DNA of 64,000 bases from Bradyrhizobium tropiciagri. GTDB lineage: Bacteria > Pseudomonadota > Alphaproteobacteria > Rhizobiales > Xanthobacteraceae. The stretch covers positions 357,161-421,160 of the forward strand of contig NZ_JAFCKH010000008.1 of NCBI RefSeq assembly GCF_018130505.1, read 5' to 3'. The notes beneath the pieces are model-generated. The model searched no databases and was not told where the DNA came from. It worked only from the letters and a program-made list of their open reading frames with translations. Positions 53,117 to 61,511 of the stretch are shown piece by piece. Each line of letters begins with the position of its first letter. The first letter of the stretch is position 1. Made by a program: the position numbers and the translations under genes.

Positions 53117-55528
53117 TCAGGTGGCGGCCGGCTTGGGAAGCTTTTCGATCGTCACCTTGGCCGTGCCGTAATTGTTCGCGCGGTAGAAATAATTATAGAT
53201 CCACGGCAGGCTGAGCACGGTGTCATTGACATAGAGAAACACCTCGCCGGTCGCCCGCGGCACGAAGGTGGTCGTCCACGCGCCATCCTTCTGCTCCAGC
53301 CGCAGCAGATGCTCCTCGAAGCCGGGACCGCCGACCCGGAGAATGGTCGCGAACCAGTTCGACCAGATCAGGCGCTTGTAGGGCCAGCCCAGCATCTGCG
53401 CGAATGAAGCACGAGCGTTGCCGAAGCCGTTGGGATCGGTCTCGATCGTGGAGTCCTTCCACGGCTGTTCGATTGTCAGCGTAACCTGATAGACCTCGTC
53501 CTGCAGTACGCGCAGTCCCGTGGCATTGCAGGCATTCGCGGTGTCCATCGGCGTGACCGCCGTCGACGTTGCCTCGACCAGCACGCCGCCGGTTCCCTTG
53601 CAGACCAGTCCGAGCGTGTTGGCGGCGCCGAAGGCGAGCCACCAAAACAGCCACCACATGATCAGCGTCGGCAGAATCCAGTGCGTCAGGATATAGAACG
53701 CCGCCCTGTACCAGCCGCACCGGCGCAGCCAGTAGACGAAGGCGCGCCAACCGGCGAGCTCGGGATAATCCTGCGGCGCATGCCAGGCGATCCGCGCGAC
53801 GTCGCGGACTTTCTGCTGCAAGACGGCGCCCCAATACAGCAACGCGACGACAGCGATCACCCCGATCAAGACGAAGCCCGGCGCGTTGCGGAACGCGACG
53901 AACCAGGGATCGAGGAACCCGGGCAGAAACGAGGCGCCGGCGTTGATGATCGGATTGATCGAAGGCCCGACCGTGTCGTGCCCGAAGCCCGGTGCATAGA
54001 TCACGAAATAAGGGATGAAGGCGATGAAAGCGGTGGCGAACGCGGTCAGGAAATACACCACGCGCCGCAACCAGACCCAATTCCAGACATCATCCTGCAC
54101 ATGAGACCGTAGCTCGCCGAGGTCGGGCGGCGCGCACGGCCCCGCGACCGCTGCCCCGGTTACGTCGGCAAGCTTGTAGGTTCGCGGAATGACCACCGGC
54201 GCGTAGCGGTCGGTGCCGTCGCGGATGCGGTCGAACACCGAATGATGGATGATCGGCGTCGGCACCGGCCGCACCGGCCGCGGCACGCACGGATGCAGGT
54301 CGTTGAGGATCTCGGTCTGCGGATCGTCCTGGTGGCGCAGCAGCCGCCAGATGCGCTGCATATCCGCGCGCACCGACAGTTTGTAGGACGGCTCGTGGTA
54401 GATATCGAGCACGTTGCGCGGCTTGTAGCGGTAATAGCCTGCAAGCCCCTTGCGGGAATCGTTGAGCTTGTCGGTCGGATCAATCAGCGGATTGACCATG
54501 ATCTCGCGCTGCTCGTCGAGGTAGCGCAGCCCATAGGGCTTGGCGCGGTCCAGCATCCAGTCAAGCGTGACGTAGGACAGGCCGTTCTGCGGATACCCGC
54601 CGCCGATATCGGAGTGGACCCCGGTGAACCACACCTGGCTGATGCGCTCGCGATCGGCGAGCGGCAGGTCAGTACGCAGATGCGGCAGCGGGTCGGCCAG
54701 CTGCATCGCCGGCGGCCGCGGGTCGTGGTTGATGTCGAACAGCCAGCTGGTTTTCGTCCGGTTCGCGACGGTCGCGTTGGCGCGGACATAACGCTCGTCC
54801 CAGATCACCGGATGAAATGCATCGCGCTCGTCCTCCAGCGCCAGCGCATGGCAAGCCCGATGAATCTTGGCGCTCATGAAATGGTCCGGCATCGACAGCG
54901 GCCAGACCCAATAGTCGATCGCGCGGGTCATCTCCTGGATCGGCCCGCCATAGGCGTCGACCGTATCCCAGATCCCGACGAAGCGGATGCTATCAACGGG
55001 CTTGGCCGGCGGCGCCTCGACGGCCTGGCCCCACAGCCGGCGCCAGCTGCGAATGCCGAAATCCCTGATGCCGCGCAGGTCGATGCCCACGCGGCCAAGC
55101 GCCTTGACGATTCCTCCGCTGTAACGCCGCCGGTAGGCGCGATAGGCATCGGCTGCGAAGCGCGCAAGATCGGCTTCGTTGTTGTTGTAGGCGACGATCC
55201 CCTGGGCGGCGATCAGGCCCGCAACGATCCGGATGGTGAAGGCGCCGCGGCTGAAGCCGAAGCAGTAGATCTGGTCGCCCGCCTGATAGTTGCGGCAGCA
55301 AAAGCTGTAGATCGCGATCACGTTGCGCTTCAGGCCGAAGCCGAAGACGCCGCCGAGGATCGCGAACAGCTTGAACGAGGACGTGCCGACACCGTCGTCG
55401 TAAAATGCAATCTGCCTCGTCGGGTCGCGCAGGTCCAGAACCTGAAACGTCTGCCAGACGTTGGTCTTCAGAACTTTCGCTGAACTGTTTCCCGTCCCGT
55501 CGGACAGAAGGACAATGTTTTTTGCCAT
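53117..55528 (-). CDS. DUF2235 alpha/beta hydrolase with C-terminal membrane region
   Basis: 803 residues. Residues about 3-370 are a DUF2235 hydrolase: NIVLLSDGTGNSS at the start, the nucleophile elbow FGFSRGAFTIR (about 94) and WFTGVHSDIGGGYP, as in Tle1-type phospholipases. Residues about 480-660 contain four to five hydrophobic helices, and the last 120 are a soluble beta-rich part. No signal peptide. No type VI secretion gene is near, so an effector role is not supported; lipid hydrolysis at the membrane is a guess. An in-frame ATG 69 bases upstream was not used because the DUF2235 start is at 55528. Confidence 0.85.
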   Translation of the reverse strand: MAKNIVLLSDGTGNSSAKVLKTNVWQTFQVLDLRDPTRQIAFYDDGVGTSSFKLFAILGGVFGFGLKRNVIAIYSFCCRNYQAGDQIYCFGFSRGAFTIRIVAGLIAAQGIVAYNNNEADLARFAADAYRAYRRRYSGGIVKALGRVGIDLRGIRDFGIRSWRRLWGQAVEAPPAKPVDSIRFVGIWDTVDAYGGPIQEMTRAIDYWVWPLSMPDHFMSAKIHRACHALALEDERDAFHPVIWDERYVRANATVANRTKTSWLFDINHDPRPPAMQLADPLPHLRTDLPLADRERISQVWFTGVHSDIGGGYPQNGLSYVTLDWMLDRAKPYGLRYLDEQREIMVNPLIDPTDKLNDSRKGLAGYYRYKPRNVLDIYHEPSYKLSVRADMQRIWRLLRHQDDPQTEILNDLHPCVPRPVRPVPTPIIHHSVFDRIRDGTDRYAPVVIPRTYKLADVTGAAVAGPCAPPDLGELRSHVQDDVWNWVWLRRVVYFLTAFATAFIAFIPYFVIYAPGFGHDTVGPSINPIINAGASFLPGFLDPWFVAFRNAPGFVLIGVIAVVALLYWGAVLQQKVRDVARIAWHAPQDYPELAGWRAFVYWLRRCGWYRAAFYILTHWILPTLIMWWLFWWLAFGAANTLGLVCKGTGGVLVEATSTAVTPMDTANACNATGLRVLQDEVYQVTLTIEQPWKDSTIETDPNGFGNARASFAQMLGWPYKRLIWSNWFATILRVGGPGFEEHLLRLEQKDGAWTTTFVPRATGEVFLYVNDTVLSLPWIYNYFYRANNYGTAKVTIEKLPKPAAT

Positions 55529-55643
55529 GATGCGTCCGCGACAAAAATCTGCAAAAGCAGCATGCTTGCCTGAAATTGCTTCTTGCGCAAGATACAATCA
55601 GAGGGAGAGCGCGGAAAAATGATCGCAGGTTCACCCTGCCGAT

Positions 55644-56207
55644 CTAGCTGGCGCGCCCGGCCTGCTCCTCACCGATCATCCGCGCTGCAACGCGGTCGCG
55701 CCTGATGAAATGATGGAACGCGACCGCCGCGAGATGCAACGCAACCAGCGCGAGCAGCACATAGGCGAACAGGATGTGGCGGTCCTCATAGGCCTGCGCC
55801 GTGGCCTTGTCCGGCGAAGTGATCTGCGGAACGTGGAACAGGCCGAAGAAGCTGGAATAGTCCGGCGTATGGGCGCCGGAATGCGCCCAGCCCAGCACCG
55901 CGACCAGGATGGTGACGGCATAGAGCGCCCCGTGGCTGACGCGGGCGGCGATCCGCTGCCAGGCGGGCGTCTCCGCCGGCAGCGCCGGCGTCGGATTGAT
56001 GCCGCGCCAGAGCAGCCGGAGCACGGTGAGCAGCAGCACCAGATAGCCGATATCGGCGTGGATCGAGCGGTAGAACAAGCGGTCCGGCCGCGCCGCCATG
56101 TGGTTCATCCACCAGCCATAAGCCAGCATGCCGATAATGGCCGCGCCCAGCACCCAGTGGAACGCGCGGGCGAGCCAGCCCCAGCCGGTCGAACTGTTTC
56201 GCATCAT
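55644..56207 (-). CDS. Cytochrome b561 family protein
   Basis: 187 residues with four membrane helices and haem-ligand histidines near their ends: RAFHWVLGAA, SIHADIGYL, RVSHGALYAV and ALVALHLAAVAFHH. Family members carry two b haems and move electrons between quinones and periplasmic partners or protect against oxidants. Start at 56207 (MMRNSSTG); upstream in-frame codons look noncoding. Confidence 0.88.
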   Translation of the reverse strand: MMRNSSTGWGWLARAFHWVLGAAIIGMLAYGWWMNHMAARPDRLFYRSIHADIGYLVLLLTVLRLLWRGINPTPALPAETPAWQRIAARVSHGALYAVTILVAVLGWAHSGAHTPDYSSFFGLFHVPQITSPDKATAQAYEDRHILFAYVLLALVALHLAAVAFHHFIRRDRVAARMIGEEQAGRAS

Positions 56208-56378
56208 GTCTGATCCATCCCCTGCGGTCGTCCGGATTTTGCATGCCATGGCAATGCCTTGGCGTGATAGTGGCAGGTATCGGCCAAGGCCATATGAAAT
56301 TCCCTGCCTTCACCGCCTTGTGCGCCCGACCGGCAAAAACAACTGAATCGTAACCCCGGATCGGATAATCTGCCCGGC

Positions 56379-57176
56379 GTGTCCACTCCCCCCACCATCC
56401 TTGTCTTCGATTCCGGCCTCGGCGGCCTCACCGTGCTGCGCGAGATCGTTCGCACCCGGCCAGACGCGCATTACGTCTATGTCGCCGACGACGCGTTCTT
56501 CCCCTATGGCCACCACGGCGAGGACGAGATCGTCGCCCGCGTGGTGCCGCTGATCGGCGAATTGATCGAGGCGCATGCGCCCGACCTCGTCGTGATCGCC
56601 TGCAACACCGCCTCCACGATCGTGATGGCGGATCTGCGCGACGCCTATTCCGTGCCCTTCGTCGGCACCGTGCCGGCGATCAAGCCGGCTTGCGCCTCGT
56701 CGAAGACCCGGCGCGTGTCGGTGCTCGGCACCCGTGGCACGGTGAAGCGCGAATACACCCGCAAGCTGATCTCGGACTTCGCGCAGGGCTGCGAGGTCAC
56801 CCTGGTCGGCTCCGGCGAGCTCGCCTCACTGGCGGAGGCTGCGCTCAGCGGCCAGGCCGTGCGGGACGAGGACATCGCCACCGAGCTCGCCCCCTGCTTC
56901 GTCGGCAACGGCCCCGCCGACCCCGGCCGCACCGACACCGTCGTGCTCGCCTGCACGCACTATCCGCTGCTGCTGGATCGCTTGACGAAGCTGGCACCCT
57001 GGCCGGTCGACTGGATCGATCCGGCGCCCGCGATCGCCCGTCGCGTCTCCGACCTGCTCGGCGCGCCCGGCACCGAGAGCGACACCGCCGGCGCCGAGAT
57101 GATCTTCACCTCGAAGCGCCCGCACACGCTGAGCGCCGCGCTGACGCCGTTCTTCGGCGGCCGCGTCCCGGCCTGA
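56379..57176 (+). CDS. murI: Glutamate racemase
   Basis: 265 residues from a GTG at 56379. FDSGLGGLTVLREI, the first catalytic Cys in VVIACNTAST, and the second in VVLACTHYPLLLD identify MurI, which makes D-glutamate for peptidoglycan. Divergent from the cytochrome b561 gene with about 170 bases between them. Confidence 0.95.
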   Translation: MSTPPTILVFDSGLGGLTVLREIVRTRPDAHYVYVADDAFFPYGHHGEDEIVARVVPLIGELIEAHAPDLVVIACNTASTIVMADLRDAYSVPFVGTVPAIKPACASSKTRRVSVLGTRGTVKREYTRKLISDFAQGCEVTLVGSGELASLAEAALSGQAVRDEDIATELAPCFVGNGPADPGRTDTVVLACTHYPLLLDRLTKLAPWPVDWIDPAPAIARRVSDLLGAPGTESDTAGAEMIFTSKRPHTLSAALTPFFGGRVPA

Positions 57177-57716
57177 TTCCGGCGGCCTCGCGCCGTCCGC
57201 CCTGCCCTCAGGAATGAAAACTCAACCGTTGCGTGCAGACAGTGAGCGCACCGACATCGGCGGCGCTCGCGTCATGCGATCACCTCGATCGGCGAACACG
57301 AGCTGATTGACATAATAGCTACAATTTGCATCATTAAGAAATCTGCGGACATATTTTCTAAAAGTTTTTCAAGAAGCCTTTTTCTATACCTCAACTTTTG
57401 AGTTTCTACACCTCAACTTTTAGGTGCATTCAATTTCATCTCGGCCGGCGATGGGCCTCGCACACGGATTTTCGTGAGGCACTCGGCTGGCAATGCCACC
57501 TCATGGTTGGGGCTGCTCGACTTCGCTGAATGGCGGGATTGGCGCGACCATTTGAGGGGCGGCCGGGGGATGGCACCGAGACCGATCAAGCAATGCGCGA
57601 CGGCGCCTGGACCGGAGCGGGCCGCTCAACCGCGCGCGCCGCCATAACCGGCGATCTCAGCCGCTCATTCATCGTCAGCAAAAATTTGGATCATCGATTT
57701 TTTTGGGAGCGCAACA
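57177..57716 (+). promoter_or_regulatory. Upstream region of the first RTX gene, AT-rich with a 22-bp direct repeat
   Basis: 540 bases without a gene. 57300-57440 is AT-rich for this genome. CTATACCTCAACTTTT (57384-57399) and CTACACCTCAACTTTT (57406-57421) are near-identical direct repeats 22 bp apart, on one helix face, as expected for paired activator or response-regulator sites. TTGACA at 57306 could be a -35 box, but no good -10 was found. Blocks such as TACAATTTGCATCATT and CACTCGGCTGGCAATG recur in the region at 61096-61511. Confidence 0.45.
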
Positions 57717-60700
57717 ATGGCCACTTATACGCACACAGCAGCAGCCGTTCCGTCCGGGGTCGCCTGGTACAATGTCGGCATCAATACGACTGTCCCTGTC
57801 ACCCAGACCAGCACCACGATGGTTCTCATCAACTCGGATGGGACCCTGACGCGGATCATCGGCACGGGCTTCACCTATATCGGGAACACGCCGACCGCCG
57901 GCACGATCTCGGAGATCGACCGCACCAGCTTCGACGGCGCAACCATCCATGAAACGGTGACGGGGCTGAGCGCCTCGCTGGTTGACGTCGTCACCGCGCC
58001 CAGCACCAAGTCCGCGTTCCACGTGATCTTCCAGAATGCCGACACGTTCAACGGTTTCGCGGGCGATGATTTCTTCGTCGGCGGCCCCGGAGGCGATACC
58101 TTCACCGGCGGCGGTGGGATCAACACGGTATCCTACGACAACGCGCTGGCAGGCGTGCGCGCAGATCTCGCCACCCCCGCGACCAATACCGGAGAGGCTG
58201 CGGGAGATACCTACAGCGGTATCCAGAATCTGATCGGTTCGGACTTCAACGATACACTGCTCGGGAATGGCGCCGACAATGTGCTGAGAGGCGGCAAGGG
58301 CAACGACTTCCTGGGCGGCGGCGCAGGCAGCGATCTCCTCGATGGCGGAGCCGGATTCGACACCTCGAGTTACCAGACCGCAACCGCCGGCATTACGGCG
58401 GTACTGTCGGCTTCGTCGACCGTGACCGGCAATGTCGGCACCGATACGCTCATCAGCGTCGAACAAATCAGAGCCAGCAACTTCGCCGACAGCTTCACCG
58501 CCACCACGAGTTTTGTCGGAGAATCCGGGGGCTACAACGAGTTCGAAGGCCTGGGCGGCAACGACACAATTACCGGAAACGGCTTTACGCGGGTCGCCTA
58601 CGGGCTTGCGACGGGCGGCGTGAGTATCGATCTGCTGGCCGGCAACGCGCATTCCATCGGCGCCGGCGATGCGGCGGGGATCGGCGTCGACTCGTTCGCC
58701 GGGCTGATCGGTCCGGATCAAATCAATGCGGTGAATGGCGCGCGCGGCTCGAATTTCAACGATACCATCACGGCCGCAGGCGCGCGTGGCTTCTTCCAGC
58801 TCTTCGGGCTTGGCGGCGACGATACTATCATCGGCTCGACGGAGGGGATCAACAACTTCGACTACAATGTGGCTCGCTACGATTACCCTGCCGCGGCCAG
58901 CCTGGTGAACACCGGCGTCGTTGTCGTGCTCGACACCGTCTCAACCGCGACTGACAAGCCCGGCGGCACCGCCGTCGGTAACGATACGCTGATCAATATC
59001 GAACGTATCAGAGGCTCCGACCTCGCCGACAGCTTCACCGCGAATGCCGGGTTCAACGGGCAATACGGTAACTCGAACTTCTTCGAAGGCATGGGCGGCA
59101 ACGACAGCATCACGGGCAATGGCCACACCTGGGCCCAGTACAGCAATGCGCTCGCTGCCGTGACGGTCAATCTCCAGACCGGCGTCGGGCAGTCGACCGC
59201 CGGAGGCGATGCGGCAGGCGTCGGCATGGACACCATCGTCAGCGGCGTGAATGGCATTCTCGGCTCGCGCTTCGACGACACCCTGATCGGAAGCGACGGC
59301 GCGCAGGCCGAGCAGTTCTACGGCGATGCCGGCAACGATAATATTAATGGCGGCGGCGGCCTGCTCGATCGGGTGGTTTATCGGGGCTCGCCGGCGGGTG
59401 CCACCGTCAATCTCGCGACGCACACCGCATCCGATGGCTTCGGCGGGACCGACACGATCACCAACATCGAAGGCGTGGTCGGCACCGAATACAACGACTG
59501 GATCACCGGCGACAGTGGTGACAACCGGCTGATCGGCCAGAACGGCGACGACCATCTGACCGGTGGCGCCGGCAATGATTTCCTCGTCGGCGATGACGGC
59601 GTGGATCTTTACGCCAACGCCTTCGGGAACGGCGGAACGAGCTTCGACAACGGCAATGACACGCTGGACGGCGGCACCGGTGCCGACACGATGACTGGCG
59701 GGCTAGGCCGCGACACCTTCGTTTACGCTCCGGGTTACGGGGCCGATACTGTCACCGACTTCGCGGGAGGCGTCGGCCTTGGCGACAGGGTCAGCCTGGT
59801 CGCATTCGGTGCCATTCACAATGTCACCGACGCGCTTGCGTTTGCGACCCAGGTCGGCTCCGACACCGTCTTCAACTTCGGCAACGGCGACACGCTCACT
59901 CTTCAAAACGTGACCAAGGCCAATCTCGTTGCGGACGATTTTGGCCTCGCGCCGGTGACGCGCGGCGATTTCGACGGCAACTTCCGTGACGACATCAACT
60001 GGGTCAATGACGACGGCCGGGCATCGATCTGGGACAACGGCCAGATCGGCGGCGCGCACGTCATCGCTCCTGTCGGCACCATCTCCGGTGGCTGGCATGT
60101 CGTCGGCTCCGGCGATTTCGACGGCAACAACAAGAGCGACATGCTTCTGGTCAACGACAACGGCAAGGTATCCGTCTGGGATAACGGCCAGATCGGCGGC
60201 GCGCACATCATTGCTGCCGCCGGCACCATCGTCGGTGGCTGGCATTTTGCGGCCACCGGCGACTTCGACGGCAATGGCAAGAGCGACATCCTGTGGGTTA
60301 ACGACAACGGCCAGGCGTCGATCTGGGATAATGGCTCGCTCAGCGGCGCGCACATCATCGCGCCCGCCGGGACCATCGCCGGCGGCTGGCATATTACCGG
60401 CACCGGTGATTTCGACGGCAACGGCCGGAGCGACATCCTGCTGTTCAACGACAACGGCAAGGCGTCGATCTGGGACAACGGCCAGGTCGCCGGCGCGCAC
60501 ATCATCGCCCCGGCCGGCACCATCGCCGGCGGCTGGCATTTCGCCGGTACCGGTGACTTCGATGCCAACGGCCAGAGCGACATCCTGCTCGTCAACGACA
60601 ACGGCAGGGCGTCGATCTGGGACAACGGCGCGATCGGCGGCGCGCACTTCATCGCGCCCGCCGGCACGATTTCCGGTGGCTGGCATTTTGCCGACATCGG

Positions 60701-60842
60701 CGACTATGACGGCAACGGAAAGAGCGACATCGTCTGGCGCAACGACAATTCGGCGATGTCGATCTGGGACGACGGCCAGATCGGCGGCGCGCACATCGTT
60801 GCCAGTGCCGGCGTCGTTCCCAATGACTGGCACATCGTGTGA
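57717..60842 (+). CDS. Large secreted RTX/FG-GAP repeat protein, copy 1
   Basis: 1041 residues, no signal peptide. Residues about 1-95 form an N-terminal domain of unknown kind (MATYTHTAAAVPSGVAWYNV). Residues about 105-660 contain calcium-binding RTX nonapeptides such as GGKGNDFLGGGAGSD, NGDDHLTGGAGNDFL and GGTGADTMTGGLGRDTF. Residues about 750-1041 hold six 49-residue FG-GAP-like units each beginning D(F/Y)DGNGKSDI or similar. This is typical of type I secreted, calcium-folded surface or matrix proteins; no type I exporter is in the window. GGGAGCGC precedes the ATG. A tandem paralogue follows. Confidence 0.87.
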   Translation: MATYTHTAAAVPSGVAWYNVGINTTVPVTQTSTTMVLINSDGTLTRIIGTGFTYIGNTPTAGTISEIDRTSFDGATIHETVTGLSASLVDVVTAPSTKSAFHVIFQNADTFNGFAGDDFFVGGPGGDTFTGGGGINTVSYDNALAGVRADLATPATNTGEAAGDTYSGIQNLIGSDFNDTLLGNGADNVLRGGKGNDFLGGGAGSDLLDGGAGFDTSSYQTATAGITAVLSASSTVTGNVGTDTLISVEQIRASNFADSFTATTSFVGESGGYNEFEGLGGNDTITGNGFTRVAYGLATGGVSIDLLAGNAHSIGAGDAAGIGVDSFAGLIGPDQINAVNGARGSNFNDTITAAGARGFFQLFGLGGDDTIIGSTEGINNFDYNVARYDYPAAASLVNTGVVVVLDTVSTATDKPGGTAVGNDTLINIERIRGSDLADSFTANAGFNGQYGNSNFFEGMGGNDSITGNGHTWAQYSNALAAVTVNLQTGVGQSTAGGDAAGVGMDTIVSGVNGILGSRFDDTLIGSDGAQAEQFYGDAGNDNINGGGGLLDRVVYRGSPAGATVNLATHTASDGFGGTDTITNIEGVVGTEYNDWITGDSGDNRLIGQNGDDHLTGGAGNDFLVGDDGVDLYANAFGNGGTSFDNGNDTLDGGTGADTMTGGLGRDTFVYAPGYGADTVTDFAGGVGLGDRVSLVAFGAIHNVTDALAFATQVGSDTVFNFGNGDTLTLQNVTKANLVADDFGLAPVTRGDFDGNFRDDINWVNDDGRASIWDNGQIGGAHVIAPVGTISGGWHVVGSGDFDGNNKSDMLLVNDNGKVSVWDNGQIGGAHIIAAAGTIVGGWHFAATGDFDGNGKSDILWVNDNGQASIWDNGSLSGAHIIAPAGTIAGGWHITGTGDFDGNGRSDILLFNDNGKASIWDNGQVAGAHIIAPAGTIAGGWHFAGTGDFDANGQSDILLVNDNGRASIWDNGAIGGAHFIAPAGTISGGWHFADIGDYDGNGKSDIVWRNDNSAMSIWDDGQIGGAHIVASAGVVPNDWHIV
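59965..60842 (+). repeat. Six tandem 147-bp repeats (FG-GAP-like units)
   Basis: Units begin near 59965, 60112, 60259, 60406, 60553 and 60700, each 147 bp (49 codons). Shared segments include GGCGATTTCGACGGCAAC, GGTGGCTGGCAT-type and CAGATCGGCGGCGCGCAC-type blocks. The units encode DFDGN-KSDIL, VNDNG-ASIWDNG and GGAHIIAPAGTI-GGWH. Confidence 0.92.
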
Positions 60843-60885
60843 GGCGGTCGTCCGGTCTCGACCGGCCGTGATCCACTGACGCCGG

Positions 60886-60915
60886 CGAGCGGTGGCTTGT
60901 CCAAGCCACCGCTCG
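60886..60915 (+). terminator. Perfect 14-bp hairpin after RTX copy 1
   Basis: CGAGCGGTGGCTTG and CAAGCCACCGCTCG with a 2-base centre, 44 bases past the stop codon. No U-run, so termination may be incomplete or assisted by Rho. Confidence 0.6.
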
Positions 60916-61095
60916 CTCACGCTGATCTGCTCCGCGCGCGTAAGCCGCGGCTTAGCATCATGCTGCGGCCTGCGGCCTCTTTCATTCTTCGCGTGTCTGT
61001 CGACGTCCTCGAACGTCACGGCATCGACGCCAAGCCCCACATGACATCGCAAAGACAAGTTGGCAGGTTCCAACAGAAGGGAGCCTTGTGAACAA

Positions 61096-61511
61096 CCATT
61101 GGTCTGATTGACAGGGCAGATACAATTTGCATCATTGCGAAATCTAACGACACATTGAGAAATCTATCGACACACTACTTAAAAAGACCATCTACGAAGA
61201 CGTTTTCCAAGCCACAACTTTTGAGTGCACTCATTTCATCTGAGCCGACGGACCACTAGCACCGATTTTCGCTGGGCACTCGGCTGGCAATGACACCTCA
61301 ACAGTTGGGGCTGCTCGATCACGCCAAATGGCGGGATTGGTACTGACCGTTCGAGGGGGCCGCCCGGGGATGACACCGTCGAGATCGATCGACCATCGCG
61401 CGACGGCACTTGCAGCTGAGCGGGCCACCCGGCCGCGCGCGCCGCCATAGCCGGTGATCTCCGCCGCCAACTCATCGCCAGCAAGAACTATTCATTTTTG
61501 GAAGAGCATCA
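61096..61511 (+). promoter_or_regulatory. Upstream region of the second RTX gene, paralogous to 57.3-57.7 kb
   Basis: Shares blocks with the region before copy 1 (TACAATTTGCATCATT; GAAATCT; CACTCGGCTGGCAATG; GGCGGGATTGG). It contains its own direct repeat, GAAATCTAACGACACA (61139-61154) and GAAATCTATCGACACA (61159-61174), 20 bp apart. The duplication therefore included the promoter region, and the repeated element differs from that of copy 1. Confidence 0.45.

Noticed and set aside
53117-55528. Type VI secretion effector module
   Set aside because: DUF2235 alone is not enough; no Hcp, VgrG, PAAR, adaptor or immunity gene is nearby, and the protein has its own membrane helices.
59965-60842. 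CRISPR-like regular repeats
   Set aside because: Period 147 bp, in frame with the RTX protein, without unique spacers: protein repeats, not a CRISPR array.
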